Shown: positions 44,176-51,545 of the stretch, piece by piece
Position numbering within the stretch: position 1 is the first letter of the stretch
Layout of the letters: each line of letters begins with the position of its first letter
Assembly: GCF_018130215.1 (NCBI RefSeq)
Contig: NZ_JAFCKQ010000008.1
Span: 146,560 to 210,559, forward strand
Length of the DNA stretch: 64,000 nucleotides
Direction of reading: 5' to 3'
From: Bradyrhizobium jicamae
GTDB lineage: Bacteria; Pseudomonadota; Alphaproteobacteria; Rhizobiales; Xanthobacteraceae
Notes under the pieces: generated by a model
What the model saw: the letters and a program-made list of their open reading frames with translations, nothing else
Database searches by the model: none
What the model was told of the DNA's origin: nothing
Translations under genes and position numbers: made by a program

Positions 44176-44429
44176 CAGGCGCGATCGATTGCCACGAACT
44201 TTACGGACGTGTAGATGGCCTCCAAAGCGTAAATGCCATTCACGACATCTTCATTCGGAATCGGATAGGCCGTAGCGTTCGAGAAAGCCGAGACAAACGC
44301 TTCCAATTCCGCTTGTTCAATGTCGAAATCGTGGCCCTTTGTTTGGCGGGCAGCGCGCGCCACGCCGGCCCCTCGGAAGCGGAAATCTGTATGATGAGCG
44401 AAGATGTCGGTTGGGTCACATGCAAACAT
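44172..44429 (-). pseudogene. C-terminal fragment of a Gfo/Idh/MocA-type oxidoreductase
   Basis: The frame reads GHDFDIEQAELEAFVSAFSN then ATAYPIPNEDVVNGIYALEA and IYTSVKFVAID. This is the end of the C-terminal domain of sugar-dehydrogenase-like (Gfo/Idh/MocA) proteins, where (Y)P(V/I)P..D..NG..ALEAI is conserved. The Rossmann domain and most of the substrate domain are missing, so only a fragment of about 55 residues remains; the preceding residues (FACDPTDIFAHHTDFRFRGA) do not match the family. It abuts the cyclase gene end and looks like debris from a rearrangement. Confidence 0.6.
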
Positions 44430-44441
44430 CCGCCGCGTCGC

Positions 44442-46574
44442 CTATTCCGACGATTGATTAGACTCGCACATAGAGGATAATCGCTCCACAAACCGGCGTA
44501 TTGCCAGGTCCGCGGGACGCTCGGCAATCAGCTTGTGCAAGAGTACAGCGGCGCGGGCCGGATCAAAAGTCAGGATGGCGCAGGCCTTCAGATAGGCTTC
44601 CCGCCAGGCGAGCGGCGCGTCTTCTGGCCACGGTTCGAAAACGGAGATTGATTCGTTGCGCCCGCGGACTGTGAGCTGCCCGAGCGGGCGCAGCAAGACC
44701 GCATTACATTGCTCGGCCGCGCCTGGTCCGACACAAATCGCCGAGCCAAGCTCTTTGTTGCAAGCCTCGAGCCGCGCAGCCATGTTCACGGCGTCACCGT
44801 GGGCCGTGTAGTCGAGTTTGGATTGAATACCGACGTCGCCGACGACGGCGGGGCCGGTCTCAATCCCGATACGGGTACCGCCAAGCCGGATGGCCGCGGC
44901 CGGGTCACGCCGTCGAAAGCTCTCGCTCCAGGCCCGAATGGCGATCGCGCATTCGATGGCACGTTGCGGATGGTTCTCGAGGTCGATTGGTGCATTAAAG
45001 AGAGCATGCATGCCGTCCCCAACGATCTTGTCGACCATGCCTCCGTGAGAGATCACGATACCCGCAACGCCCTCAAAATACTGATCGAGAGTTTCGACGA
45101 GTTCCTCCGGGCCGGCACGATGCATCGTCGCCGTAAACCGCTCGATATCCGTGAATAGTGATGTAACCTCGCGACGCTCGCCGCTGAGCTTGACGAGGTT
45201 TGGCTGCTCGACGATGCGTCGAACGACAGCCGGAGCCAGATGCTGTTCGAGTCGATGATGTATTAGCGCTTCCCGCCTGCGCGTAACCGAATATGCGGTA
45301 CCGGCGGTCACTGCAAACACGAGCGACGCCGCAATCGTTGGCGTTAGCGGATCGACGAGGCGATCAGTCAAACCCGACGCCACGATTGCGGTAATCCATA
45401 ACAACACGATCGCGCCGCCTAGGATCGAACTGCCGATGGCCGGGGACAAGATGGCGCCCAGCACAACAGCGAGCGCCCCGATCGACAGAGAAGTCAATGG
45501 CTCCGCAATGGGTGCCGAGGTCGGCGCGCTCGGCGCACGACCGGCGATCATTTGTTCGACGGCGTCGGCCTGGATTTGTACCGATGGCGTCAACGGGTCC
45601 GCGGAGGTTTTGCGCAAGCCGCCAAGCTCCGGAGCGGAACCGCCGAGCAGCACAAGTGCGTGCCTCAGTTGTCCCTGGTCGATTCGTCCTTTAAGGACTT
45701 CGACCGCCGAAAAGGTGCGTCTGGTGCGATGCCGCAGCGAGGTCGGCGCGAGCCGGAGAAACGCATTGCGCGACAGCGCGACACGGTGGTTACCGACGAC
45801 CACGCTCGGGGGGGCGCTCTCGATGAGATAGCTCGATGCGCCGGTTGCGAGGCGCAGCGCTTCGGCGGCGAGACCCGGCATCAGGACGCCACCCACGGAT
45901 ACAAAGACCGGAACCTGGCGGATTGCGCCATCACTACTGCCGGGCAATGAGAGGACGCCTAGTCCCCTCGCCGCCGCCGCGAGGGCTGGCGTCGGTCCGA
46001 CTGCGCCGACGACCTGCCACAACTCGTCGAATGGCAGCGATCCACGGCTCACAATCGATGGTCCCGAAAGTGCACTTTCACGATCGGGGTCCAACACAAA
46101 GCCGAGCACAACGGGAACGCCATCGATCGCTTGAGCCAGTAGCTTGTCACCGTCGGGCAGCGTGCTTGCTAGTTTACTGATCTCGGGTTGGCCGATGGCA
46201 GATCCAAGCCGTCGGGCCAGCGCCGCCGGAGAGCGATCGTCTGGCTCGGAAAACAGCACATCGATCGCGATCGCAGCCGGCCGCGCATTTACCACGGCTT
46301 CGACGAGCTGTGCCATCGTCGCTCTCGGCCACGGCCATGCACCCAGGGCATCGATAGACGCACGATCGATGTCGATAACCACCACTTTCTGGTCCGATGT
46401 AACTGGCCTGCGAAGCGGCCAATCGTTGGCGAGCACCAGGTCGAAGGCACTGTCTCGCAGCTGCTCGCCAATGTTACTTGGAAGCAAGAGGACTACCGCC
46501 AGGAAGACGAGCAACGTCAAAAGACCCGCCGCTACCGGCAGGTGCCGCCGTAACGCTCGACGTATCCTACCCAT
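44442..46574 (-). CDS. CHASE2-domain adenylate/guanylate cyclase
   Basis: A 710-residue membrane protein. Residues about 15-40 form an N-terminal helix, about 40-345 a periplasmic CHASE2 sensor domain (VVVIDIDRASIDALGAWPWP, RATMAQLVEAVVNARPAAIA), about 360-440 three transmembrane helices, and about 480-640 a class III nucleotide cyclase. Catalytic features include FTDIERFT and KIVGDGMHALFN (metal-binding aspartates), NMAARLE, and the Lys before IVGDG used for base recognition. It makes cyclic AMP or GMP in response to an external signal. The FecR-domain gene 106 bases upstream is a frequent neighbour in Bradyrhizobium. An unrelated second cyclase ends at the right edge of the window. Confidence 0.93.
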   Translation of the reverse strand: MGRIRRALRRHLPVAAGLLTLLVFLAVVLLLPSNIGEQLRDSAFDLVLANDWPLRRPVTSDQKVVVIDIDRASIDALGAWPWPRATMAQLVEAVVNARPAAIAIDVLFSEPDDRSPAALARRLGSAIGQPEISKLASTLPDGDKLLAQAIDGVPVVLGFVLDPDRESALSGPSIVSRGSLPFDELWQVVGAVGPTPALAAAARGLGVLSLPGSSDGAIRQVPVFVSVGGVLMPGLAAEALRLATGASSYLIESAPPSVVVGNHRVALSRNAFLRLAPTSLRHRTRRTFSAVEVLKGRIDQGQLRHALVLLGGSAPELGGLRKTSADPLTPSVQIQADAVEQMIAGRAPSAPTSAPIAEPLTSLSIGALAVVLGAILSPAIGSSILGGAIVLLWITAIVASGLTDRLVDPLTPTIAASLVFAVTAGTAYSVTRRREALIHHRLEQHLAPAVVRRIVEQPNLVKLSGERREVTSLFTDIERFTATMHRAGPEELVETLDQYFEGVAGIVISHGGMVDKIVGDGMHALFNAPIDLENHPQRAIECAIAIRAWSESFRRRDPAAAIRLGGTRIGIETGPAVVGDVGIQSKLDYTAHGDAVNMAARLEACNKELGSAICVGPGAAEQCNAVLLRPLGQLTVRGRNESISVFEPWPEDAPLAWREAYLKACAILTFDPARAAVLLHKLIAERPADLAIRRFVERLSSMCESNQSSE

Positions 46575-46680
46575 CAGGATGCTGCCGCGCGATCACTCCA
46601 ATCATACTTGCTTTCACAAGCAAATCGGCCTCATGGTCTACCTTCATCTTTCCGAGGCGCAACCCGGACGCCTCGAAACA

Positions 46681-47328
46681 CTAGCTGACGCTTGCGAGCG
46701 CAGCGCGGATGCGCTCAGAGCCCCATCGCTTGACCGGCGTCGGCGTCGCTCCGGGCGACAAAACGTCTGTCCCTTCGCCTTCGTGCAGGGTCACTTGCTG
46801 ACCTGCCGCGCTTACTCTCACCGAGCCGCGCGCAACGAACACGCCGAACCGGTCGTTGCTGGGGCCCGCGAAAAAGCGTGTGCCACGCACGGCTATCAGT
46901 GCGAAAGGACTACGAACTTGCACGCCGGCGCGGCGCGGCTGCCCGTCAAACAGCATAGGACCAGAGCGCAGCGTCATCTCTCCGCCGGCGTCGACTATAT
47001 ACCTATCAATCTTCAGCCGCGCCTGCTCTCCGAGTCTCACCATCGTATTGCGGCCGAGTCTTATCGCCAACCGCGAGGCGACTCCCGTCGCTACCTCCTC
47101 GTTGAGAAAAATCGGCGCGGCCCGATCAAGCATCCGGCGAACCGACTCCAGCTCGGCAAACGCATCGCCCGTCACGCCTTCGACGGACCCGACCTGCTCG
47201 GCTGCACGCGCCAGCCTTAGCGCAACAACGAACGGAAGAGCTAGCGCTCCGCAGTAAAGGAGCCAGCGTCGATCGTGCAAATGGTTACGCCCACATTTGT
47301 CAGGTCCAGTCATTTTGTCGACCCCCAT
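46681..47328 (-). CDS. FecR-domain periplasmic protein
   Basis: A 215-residue protein with an N-terminal signal anchor (HDRRWLLYCGALALPFVVAL then RLARAAEQVGSVEG) and a FecR domain: AIRLGRNTMVRLGEQARLKI, MLFDGQPRRAGVQVRSPFAL, IAVRGTRFFAGPSNDRFGVF and VARGSVRVSAAGQQVTLHEG. The ATG at 47328 or at 47313 could be used. FecR domains bind or sense in the periplasm; next to CHASE2 cyclases they are thought to help signal input. It reads into the cyclase gene, probably as one operon. Function beyond this context is unknown. Confidence 0.85.
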   Translation of the reverse strand: MGVDKMTGPDKCGRNHLHDRRWLLYCGALALPFVVALRLARAAEQVGSVEGVTGDAFAELESVRRMLDRAAPIFLNEEVATGVASRLAIRLGRNTMVRLGEQARLKIDRYIVDAGGEMTLRSGPMLFDGQPRRAGVQVRSPFALIAVRGTRFFAGPSNDRFGVFVARGSVRVSAAGQQVTLHEGEGTDVLSPGATPTPVKRWGSERIRAALASVS

Positions 47329-47451
47329 AAACCGTTGGTCACATTGCAGAAGCGCACTTATTGTCGCAGATGCCGGTGGAGTGTTCCGTTATCCGGTTCG
47401 CACACTACCAGCGCTTCCGCCGGCCGCAGCGCATGCCCGCCGATAAGCATA
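47329..47451. other. Intergenic, left border of the ICE control remnant
   Basis: After the excisionase-like gene, a replication or transfer gene is expected in integrative elements. None is present in these 123 bases, so the cassette is cut off here and native genes resume with the FecR gene. Confidence 0.5.
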
Positions 47452-47751
47452 CTAGTCCACCGACTGGCGTCTCGAAAGCGGGTCGGACGTCGACGTCGTG
47501 GCGCCGAGGTCGGCCCACGCTTTCAGGTCATCCACGGCGTAGACGACACGTCCGCCAATTTTCCGATACGTCGGTCCGGTACCGTACGTGCGGTGCTTCT
47601 CAAGCGTGGGGCCGAAAAGGCCAAGATAACGGGCGGCCTCCGGCCGTACGCAGGAATCGTGGGGGTCGACCAGCCATCGGATCGGGCATTTGAAAGCTCC
47701 AGGATGACAGCGCGCTGCGCGTGGCGGCACCGGCGTGTGTGCGGTTATCAT
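47452..47751 (-). CDS. AlpA/excisionase-like helix-turn-helix protein (RdfS-like)
   Basis: The C-terminal 60 residues (VRPEAARYLGLFGPTLEKHR, TYGTGPTYRKIGGRVVYAVD, DLKAWADLG) have the AlpA/MerR-like winged-helix pattern: an RPEAARYLGL..TL..(x)R helix-turn-helix, then GP.Y.KIG.RVVY wing and DL.AW. In rhizobial integrative elements such a protein is the recombination directionality factor (RdfS), which drives excision together with the integrase. The ATG at 47751 gives 99 residues with a poorly conserved N-terminus; the usual form starts closer to residue 30. It follows the FseA-like gene, whose M. loti homolog activates rdfS. No integrase is in the window. Confidence 0.7.
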   Translation of the reverse strand: MITAHTPVPPRAARCHPGAFKCPIRWLVDPHDSCVRPEAARYLGLFGPTLEKHRTYGTGPTYRKIGGRVVYAVDDLKAWADLGATTSTSDPLSRRQSVD

Positions 47752-47821
47752 GGAGAAGCACAGTGTCGGAGGGGGATGCCGAAGTTTGCGGGGGTAATTT
47801 TCGGAACCCAAGGGGACAGCG

Positions 47822-48402
47822 CTACCCGTCCCTGCGGCCGGGCTGCAGAAGTTTGCGATAGCCTCCACGCACAAAACGCGAGGCCGCTTCGTACGGGCCG
47901 GATGGTTCGGCTGCGCAGACCGTGCGTCTTCCAGGCACGATCTGGGATGCGCTTTTCGCCGAACAGCGCTTCGGTGATAGTGCGATAGCTACCGCCGGCG
48001 CGGTGAGCATTGAGCGCACGAATCGCGACGCTCAGACGTTCTCGCCGCTGTGTAGACAGTGTGTGAAATGCAGGACCTGGCGCGCGTCCATTCATCGCGC
48101 GCCACAGCCGTCGGGCTGCATGGGTGCGCGCTTCCAAATCGCCGTCAAACGGCAATTCGACCGCGTATCGAGCATCGATCACCGGCGGCTCATTGCACCA
48201 GATGCCATGGTCCACCGCCCCGAGGCGCAGCACGGCATGCCAGTCGTCTACGGTGCGGCGCACCTGGTCGGCTGCAAGGTCGAGCAGTGGCTGAGACGCT
48301 AAACTGCGATCCACTGTCGAGGAAACCGTGACCGGAACGACCGCCGCTAAAACCTCAGGCGCCCAAAATATCGTCTGCTCGTCGAAGGACCTCTGCGGGT
48401 CA
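47822..48402 (-). pseudogene. FseA-like activator, DUF2285 part, with a C-terminal frameshift
   Basis: This frame continues the DUF6499-type frame at 48400 after a +1 shift. It gives SFDEQTIFWAPEVLAAVVPV, LDLAADQVRRTVDDWHAVLR, LGAVDHGIWCNEPPVIDARY, LSTQRRERLSVAIRALNAHR and YRTITEALFGEKRIPDRAWK: a DUF2285 DNA-binding domain. Near the end RSGLAFCAW breaks the family pattern; dropping one T from the TTTT at about 47875 restores AFVRGGYRKLLQPGRRDG and a stop at 47822. So the original protein probably ended there, and the present copy carries a one-base insertion that gives a wrong tail to 47748. In Mesorhizobium the joint product, FseA, activates excision of the symbiosis island. Confidence 0.7.
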
Positions 48403-48405
48403 TGG
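48400..48405 (-). promoter_or_regulatory. Candidate +1 programmed frameshift site (CCA TGA)
   Basis: The upstream frame ends ...TGC TTT AGC CCA TGA. Sliding one base forward at CCA gives GAC CCG CAG, which enters the DUF2285 frame without a stop. The shift position and the end of the DUF6499-type frame agree with the known msi172-msi171 arrangement of Mesorhizobium, where +1 ribosomal frameshifting makes FseA. Functional use here is inferred. Confidence 0.65.
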
Positions 48406-48594
48406 GCTAAAGCAGATGCCCCAACTTCTCCTGAATTCAGCGGTCACTTCGCCATCTGGGCGGCTAGCGATCATCGCCTCAAAGTCGCGTCGATAGTCCG
48501 CATTGCGGCGAAGACATTCCCAGGCGATGTCGGTGGTTTCGGCCTCTTGTAGGCCCTTGTAGGATTCCGGCAACCGCCAGTCGAATTCAGGCAT
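48400..48594 (-). CDS. FseA-like activator, N-terminal DUF6499-type part
   Basis: A 64-residue frame starting at 48594: MPEFDWRLPESYKGLQEAET, TDIAWECLRRNADYRRDFEA, MIASRPDGEVTAEFRRSWGI, CFSP. This is the short N-terminal domain found ahead of DUF2285 in rhizobial and other proteobacterial integrative elements (Msi172 in M. loti). The ATG gives the usual M(P)xFDWR start. Its stop lies at the +1 shift site; read-through into the next frame would add the DUF2285 part. The gene follows the QseM-like gene (48746) on the same strand. FseA stimulates excisionase expression, and QseM blocks it, in the system as I recall it from M. loti R7A. Confidence 0.75.
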   Translation of the reverse strand: MPEFDWRLPESYKGLQEAETTDIAWECLRRNADYRRDFEAMIASRPDGEVTAEFRRSWGICFSP

Positions 48595-48745
48595 TGATAC
48601 CGCCCCATTGCATGCGTCTAACAAGGATTGCAGGGCAATAAGTATGAACGAAAAGGTTGTAGGAAGCCCCAAGTTTGGCACCACGTGATGCACCGGAATG
48701 ACCGCCGGTTAGCAAAGGAAAATAGTTCTGCCTGCAAGTCGCCAG

Positions 48746-49033
48746 TCAACGTTTTTCTTCATTTTTCGAGCCGGTGCCGCTTAAAAGGCGGCCCTGCTCA
48801 GTCACCCATTTGGCGCGCGCGAGATGACTCCGATATGCGCTCCGCGCACGGTCCGGTTCTCGCTCCGGATCTATGTGTAAGACGATTCGAGCGATTTCCC
48901 GCCAGTCCGCTCCCTCGCCCTCCGCCTGCAAAAGGCGAATGTAAGTGACAACATGCTGTTCATCATAGGCCGTCAGCGCCGGCTCATTCGGCGCTGCATC
49001 TGCAACGTCGGGATCCACTGGCGGTCTATTCAT
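48746..49033 (-). CDS. QseM-like antiactivator candidate, 95 aa
   Basis: A 95-residue protein: MNRPPVDPDVADAAPNEPAL, TAYDEQHVVTYIRLLQAEGE, DWREIARIVLHIDPEREPDR, ARSAYRSHLARAKWVTEQGR. Proteins of this type lie beside DUF6499/DUF2285 genes in rhizobial integrative elements; in M. loti R7A the small antiactivator QseM is divergent from the XRE regulator QseC. The same arrangement holds here: the XRE-type gene starts at 49144 on the other strand. QseM restrains both the quorum-sensing activator and FseA, keeping the element silent. Assignment rests on gene order and sequence style, without a search, so the name is tentative. Confidence 0.65.
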   Translation of the reverse strand: MNRPPVDPDVADAAPNEPALTAYDEQHVVTYIRLLQAEGEGADWREIARIVLHIDPEREPDRARSAYRSHLARAKWVTEQGRLLSGTGSKNEEKR

Positions 49034-49081
49034 GTGGCATACGGCACTTCATTGAGGCTTGGGCCAACCTTGCGGACTAAA

Positions 49082-49093
49082 CTATCGAAATAG
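49082..49093. promoter_or_regulatory. Candidate operator between the QseM-like and XRE genes
   Basis: CTATCGAAATAG has inverted CTAT/ATAG arms in a 110-base divergent intergenic region. XRE-type control proteins often bind such short dyads between divergent genes, and QseC regulates its own gene and qseM from this position in M. loti. Only one clear dyad is visible, so the assignment is weak. Confidence 0.35.
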
Positions 49094-49143
49094 ATCGGTT
49101 ATAGCCAGTGGTTTGATGGCCTACCAAATGGCTGCTTTTGCGC

Positions 49144-49425
49144 ATGAAAGCTCGTGCGCTTGTGGCCTGGAATGTTCGCCGGATCCGCGTCGATCGCGGC
49201 ATTCCGCAAGAGCAATTGGCGTACGATGCCGGGATCGATCGTTCATACATGAGCGGCCTTGAGCGGCAGTCGGAGAACCCGACGATTGATCTCCTCGATC
49301 GACTGGCCGAAACGCTAGGTGTTCAGTTGTCGGAATTCTTCCTTCAGCCGCCTAAAGGAGCGACGACGCCCAAGACGTTACCCAAGGGTCGCAAGCCGAT
49401 TCGACCGAATAGCAAGAAGAAGTAA
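49144..49425 (+). CDS. XRE-family regulator (QseC-like)
   Basis: A 93-residue protein with a classic XRE helix-turn-helix: ARALVAWNVRRIRVDRGIPQ, EQLAYDAGIDRSYMSGLERQ, SENPTIDLLDRLAETLGVQL, then a basic tail (PKGRKPIRPNSKKK). The ATG at 49144 (MKARALVAWNVRR) is chosen; a TTG two codons earlier also fits. The same short XRE proteins lie next to QseM/FseA-type genes in rhizobia and act as the switch of the excision control system. Its divergent neighbour starts 110 bases away. The right side of the cassette is replaced by transposase debris. Confidence 0.85.
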   Translation: MKARALVAWNVRRIRVDRGIPQEQLAYDAGIDRSYMSGLERQSENPTIDLLDRLAETLGVQLSEFFLQPPKGATTPKTLPKGRKPIRPNSKKK

Positions 49426-49495
49426 AGCTTTGCAGCCTTTTCTAGCCTTCTTGGGAGCGGCTAGATGCCAGTGTCTCACTTCTTTAATCGTGTTC

Positions 49496-49645
49496 TTATC
49501 GCGAGCCGGGCCGAAGGCCCCTCATCGAGCCGACAATGTCACGGTCGGCCATCAGGCGCTGGAACTGCTCACTGGTGTATTGGCTACCGCGATTGGAGTG
49601 ATGCAGCAGGGTGTCAGGCTTGCCCCGGCGCCAGATCGCCGCCAG
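49496..49645 (-). pseudogene. IS3-family transposase fragment
   Basis: The minus strand reads LAAIWRRGKPDTLLHHSNRG, SQYTSEQFQRLMADRDIVGS before a stop. RGKPD(T/A)LLHHS(N/D)RGSQYTSEQFQ is the rve core of IS3-family orfB, here with N for the catalytic D. The rest of the gene is missing on both sides, so only about 50 codons remain. It marks an old insertion at the edge of the ICE cassette. Confidence 0.7.
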
Positions 49646-49650
49646 CGTTG

Positions 49651-49767
49651 GCGGATACTATTCGAAAGACGATCGCCTGTAAGAATTGTTCGATCAAACC
49701 CCGGTGCCTCGGGTCAGAGCGACGGATCACACGATGTGAGCACGAGGATCTGCTGGCGGTGTTTTGA
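49651..49767 (+). pseudogene. IS1182-family transposase fragment
   Basis: The plus strand reads ADTIRKTIACKNCSIKPRCL, GSERRITRCEHEDLLAVF. The CxxCxIKxxC zinc knuckle followed by ERRITRWEHE is typical of IS1182-type transposases. About 38 codons remain, directly after the IS3 fragment on the opposite strand, so two elements met here and decayed. Confidence 0.65.
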
Positions 49768-49931
49768 GTCGAGAAGGCCCGGATAGAATTTCGGGTTTAT
49801 GCGCGAGAGTTCCTTGAGCCGTCGCGAGACTGGGTCGAAGTTTGCAGTCGGCAGCGGCTAGGACGGCGATGTTGTGTTCCCAGTGCGGCGGCTTTGAAGT
49901 TCCGATCAGCAGGACCGAGTTCTCCCCAAAA
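49768..49931 (-). pseudogene. Possible aldo/keto reductase C-terminal fragment
   Basis: The minus strand reads GENSVLLIGTSKPPHWEHNI, AVLAA, which resembles the C-terminus of aldo/keto reductases (SVLIGTS.PEHW.EN). Only about 25 residues match, so this is a weak call. It abuts the gene ending at 49932 and could be debris carried with the transposase fragments. Confidence 0.3.
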
Positions 49932-51059
49932 TCAGCCCTTGGCGCCGTCGAAGAATTCGGTGAAGCCGCCCGGGGCGTAGGGCCCGGCGACGATCTGCTC
50001 CAGAACGCCAATTCCCGTTCTGATGCCGTCGCTGGCGCGCACGACCTGCTGTGTGTGTAGGTGCCAGGGCTCAAGCGGGTTGAGCTGATGCGGGTCGAAC
50101 GACTCGTGGCCGGTGGCGAACTCTCCCTTCCACATGCCTTGGCCCCATTCCGGATGGCCGTAGCCCAGGCCCTTCATCTGAAACTTCAGGATCGGCTCCA
50201 GCTGGATTGTGCGCACGGTGCCGTCGATGTCGACGAGGTCGATCTCGGCCGAACTCGCGAGCCGGGTGCCGGGGACGTACTTGACCCGATGCCGCGCCGT
50301 GGCCATGCGCCGGTCCTTGCCATCCTCGACGCCGGGCACTTCGGCCTCGCTGGCGTACAGTGGCGCCACAATGCCCTCGCGGACCAGCGCCTCGCCCTCC
50401 TGGCCGTCGAAGAAGATCGCGTGCGTAATGTGGTCTTCCCAGAACAGCGGCGCCCACAGGAAGCAGATTCCGCCGGGCGTGCGCGGCGCTCCGCCGCTCT
50501 CGCGCTCGCCGACCCCGCGCACGCCCCAGGAGCGGTCCTTGACACCGTGGCAGAGCGTCTCGTCGACCTTAAACTCGCCGTCGGGCGTCTTCACCCAGCC
50601 GCTCCAGCGGCCGAACTGATCGAATCGGGTCGCGTCCATGGTCCGCCGCGCGCCCGTCCATAGGGTCTGCCGCGCCTCCTGAATCGCCGCGGTGCGGGCG
50701 GAGAAAGTGAGGCAGCAGGCGATGCCGCTGTCGTTGTCCTCGAGCACGATCCGCGCGCGTTTCATCGGCTCGATAACTTCGATCCGGAACGGGCCGACTT
50801 GCATATCGGTGCGCTCCATCGGCGCCCGGCGCGAGCCATAGAAGCAGTGCTGGCGCTCGCCCGGCCTCACCGTTGAGAAGGCGCAGTCGAGGATGCCACG
50901 GTGTGGGTAGATCGCCATGCCGATGCCGAAATAGTACGACCCATCGGCAGCGTAGCCGTTGAACCACGTGCGATCGTAGACATTGCGGTCGCTGGTGGCC
51001 GGATGGGCTATCGGCTCCGGGGTCTGGTGAATCGGGAAGTCGTCGAGCTTGTTGAGCAT
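49932..51059 (-). CDS. Hypothetical protein, 375 aa (lipocalin/AttH-like repeat?)
   Basis: A 375-residue soluble protein that I do not recognise with certainty. It is rich in beta strands and aromatic residues: YYFGIGMAIYPHRGILDCAF, FRIEVIEPMKRARIVLEDND, DATRFDQFGRWSGWVKTPDG, VDETLCHGVKDRSWGVRG and ICFLWAPLFWEDHITHAIFF. The DRSWGVR motif and two beta halves recall the AttH/carotenoid hydratase-like and DUF7064/7065 group, found with lipid or steroid catabolism genes. No signal peptide or membrane segment is seen. It is the last of three tightly packed genes (ten bases after the next), with the phosphotransferase gene at the head. Confidence 0.7.
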   Translation of the reverse strand: MLNKLDDFPIHQTPEPIAHPATSDRNVYDRTWFNGYAADGSYYFGIGMAIYPHRGILDCAFSTVRPGERQHCFYGSRRAPMERTDMQVGPFRIEVIEPMKRARIVLEDNDSGIACCLTFSARTAAIQEARQTLWTGARRTMDATRFDQFGRWSGWVKTPDGEFKVDETLCHGVKDRSWGVRGVGERESGGAPRTPGGICFLWAPLFWEDHITHAIFFDGQEGEALVREGIVAPLYASEAEVPGVEDGKDRRMATARHRVKYVPGTRLASSAEIDLVDIDGTVRTIQLEPILKFQMKGLGYGHPEWGQGMWKGEFATGHESFDPHQLNPLEPWHLHTQQVVRASDGIRTGIGVLEQIVAGPYAPGGFTEFFDGAKG

Positions 51060-51068
51060 ACGCGGGGC

Positions 51069-51545
51069 CTAACCAGAGGTTTGGTCGGTGGTCAGAGGAG
51101 CTACTTGGTAGGCTTCGGCCGCAGTTTGCGCCTCGAGGAAGCGCCAGATCGCTTCGTCGAGGCGCTTGGCCCAATTGGCGCCGGCGTCGGCGGCCACCTC
51201 GACCGCTGCATGCGCCTCGATCATCAGCCGCAGCGTCGCGTCGGAGCGGGCGCTGAGGTCGGAGATGCGCAGCGAGGTCGGCGCCTGTGCCAGCGTCGCC
51301 TCGATGCGGCTGGCGAGATCGCTTCCGGCCATGCGTGCCGCCGCCTCGCGCAGGATCGGGCATACCGCCTCGTGCTGCGACACGAGCAGGTCGGCGGCGC
51401 GGTCGAAGTCCTGCGCAATCATGCCAAGCAGCGCGGTGATGAGGCCGAGGTCGGCGATCGTGTAGGCGTCGGGAGCCTTCGGAATCAGGTCGTTGGTGAT
51501 GCGCTGCGCCAAGCGGCCGATAGCTTCTGCGCCCCTCGGGATCAT
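51069..51545 (-). CDS. Hypothetical protein, 158 aa, all-helical
   Basis: A 158-residue helical protein (GRLAQRITNDLIPKAPDAYT, IADLGLITALLGMIAQDFDR, AADLLVSQHEAVCPILREAA, MAGSDLASRIEATLAQAPTS). It overlaps the phosphotransferase gene end (ATGA at 51542-51545) and is followed after nine bases by the 375-residue gene. In bacteria, APH-type kinase genes in CoA-catabolic islands are often followed by such small helical proteins. No catalytic motif is visible. The coupling suggests it works with the phosphotransferase, perhaps as a subunit or adaptor. Confidence 0.65.
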   Translation of the reverse strand: MIPRGAEAIGRLAQRITNDLIPKAPDAYTIADLGLITALLGMIAQDFDRAADLLVSQHEAVCPILREAAARMAGSDLASRIEATLAQAPTSLRISDLSARSDATLRLMIEAHAAVEVAADAGANWAKRLDEAIWRFLEAQTAAEAYQVAPLTTDQTSG

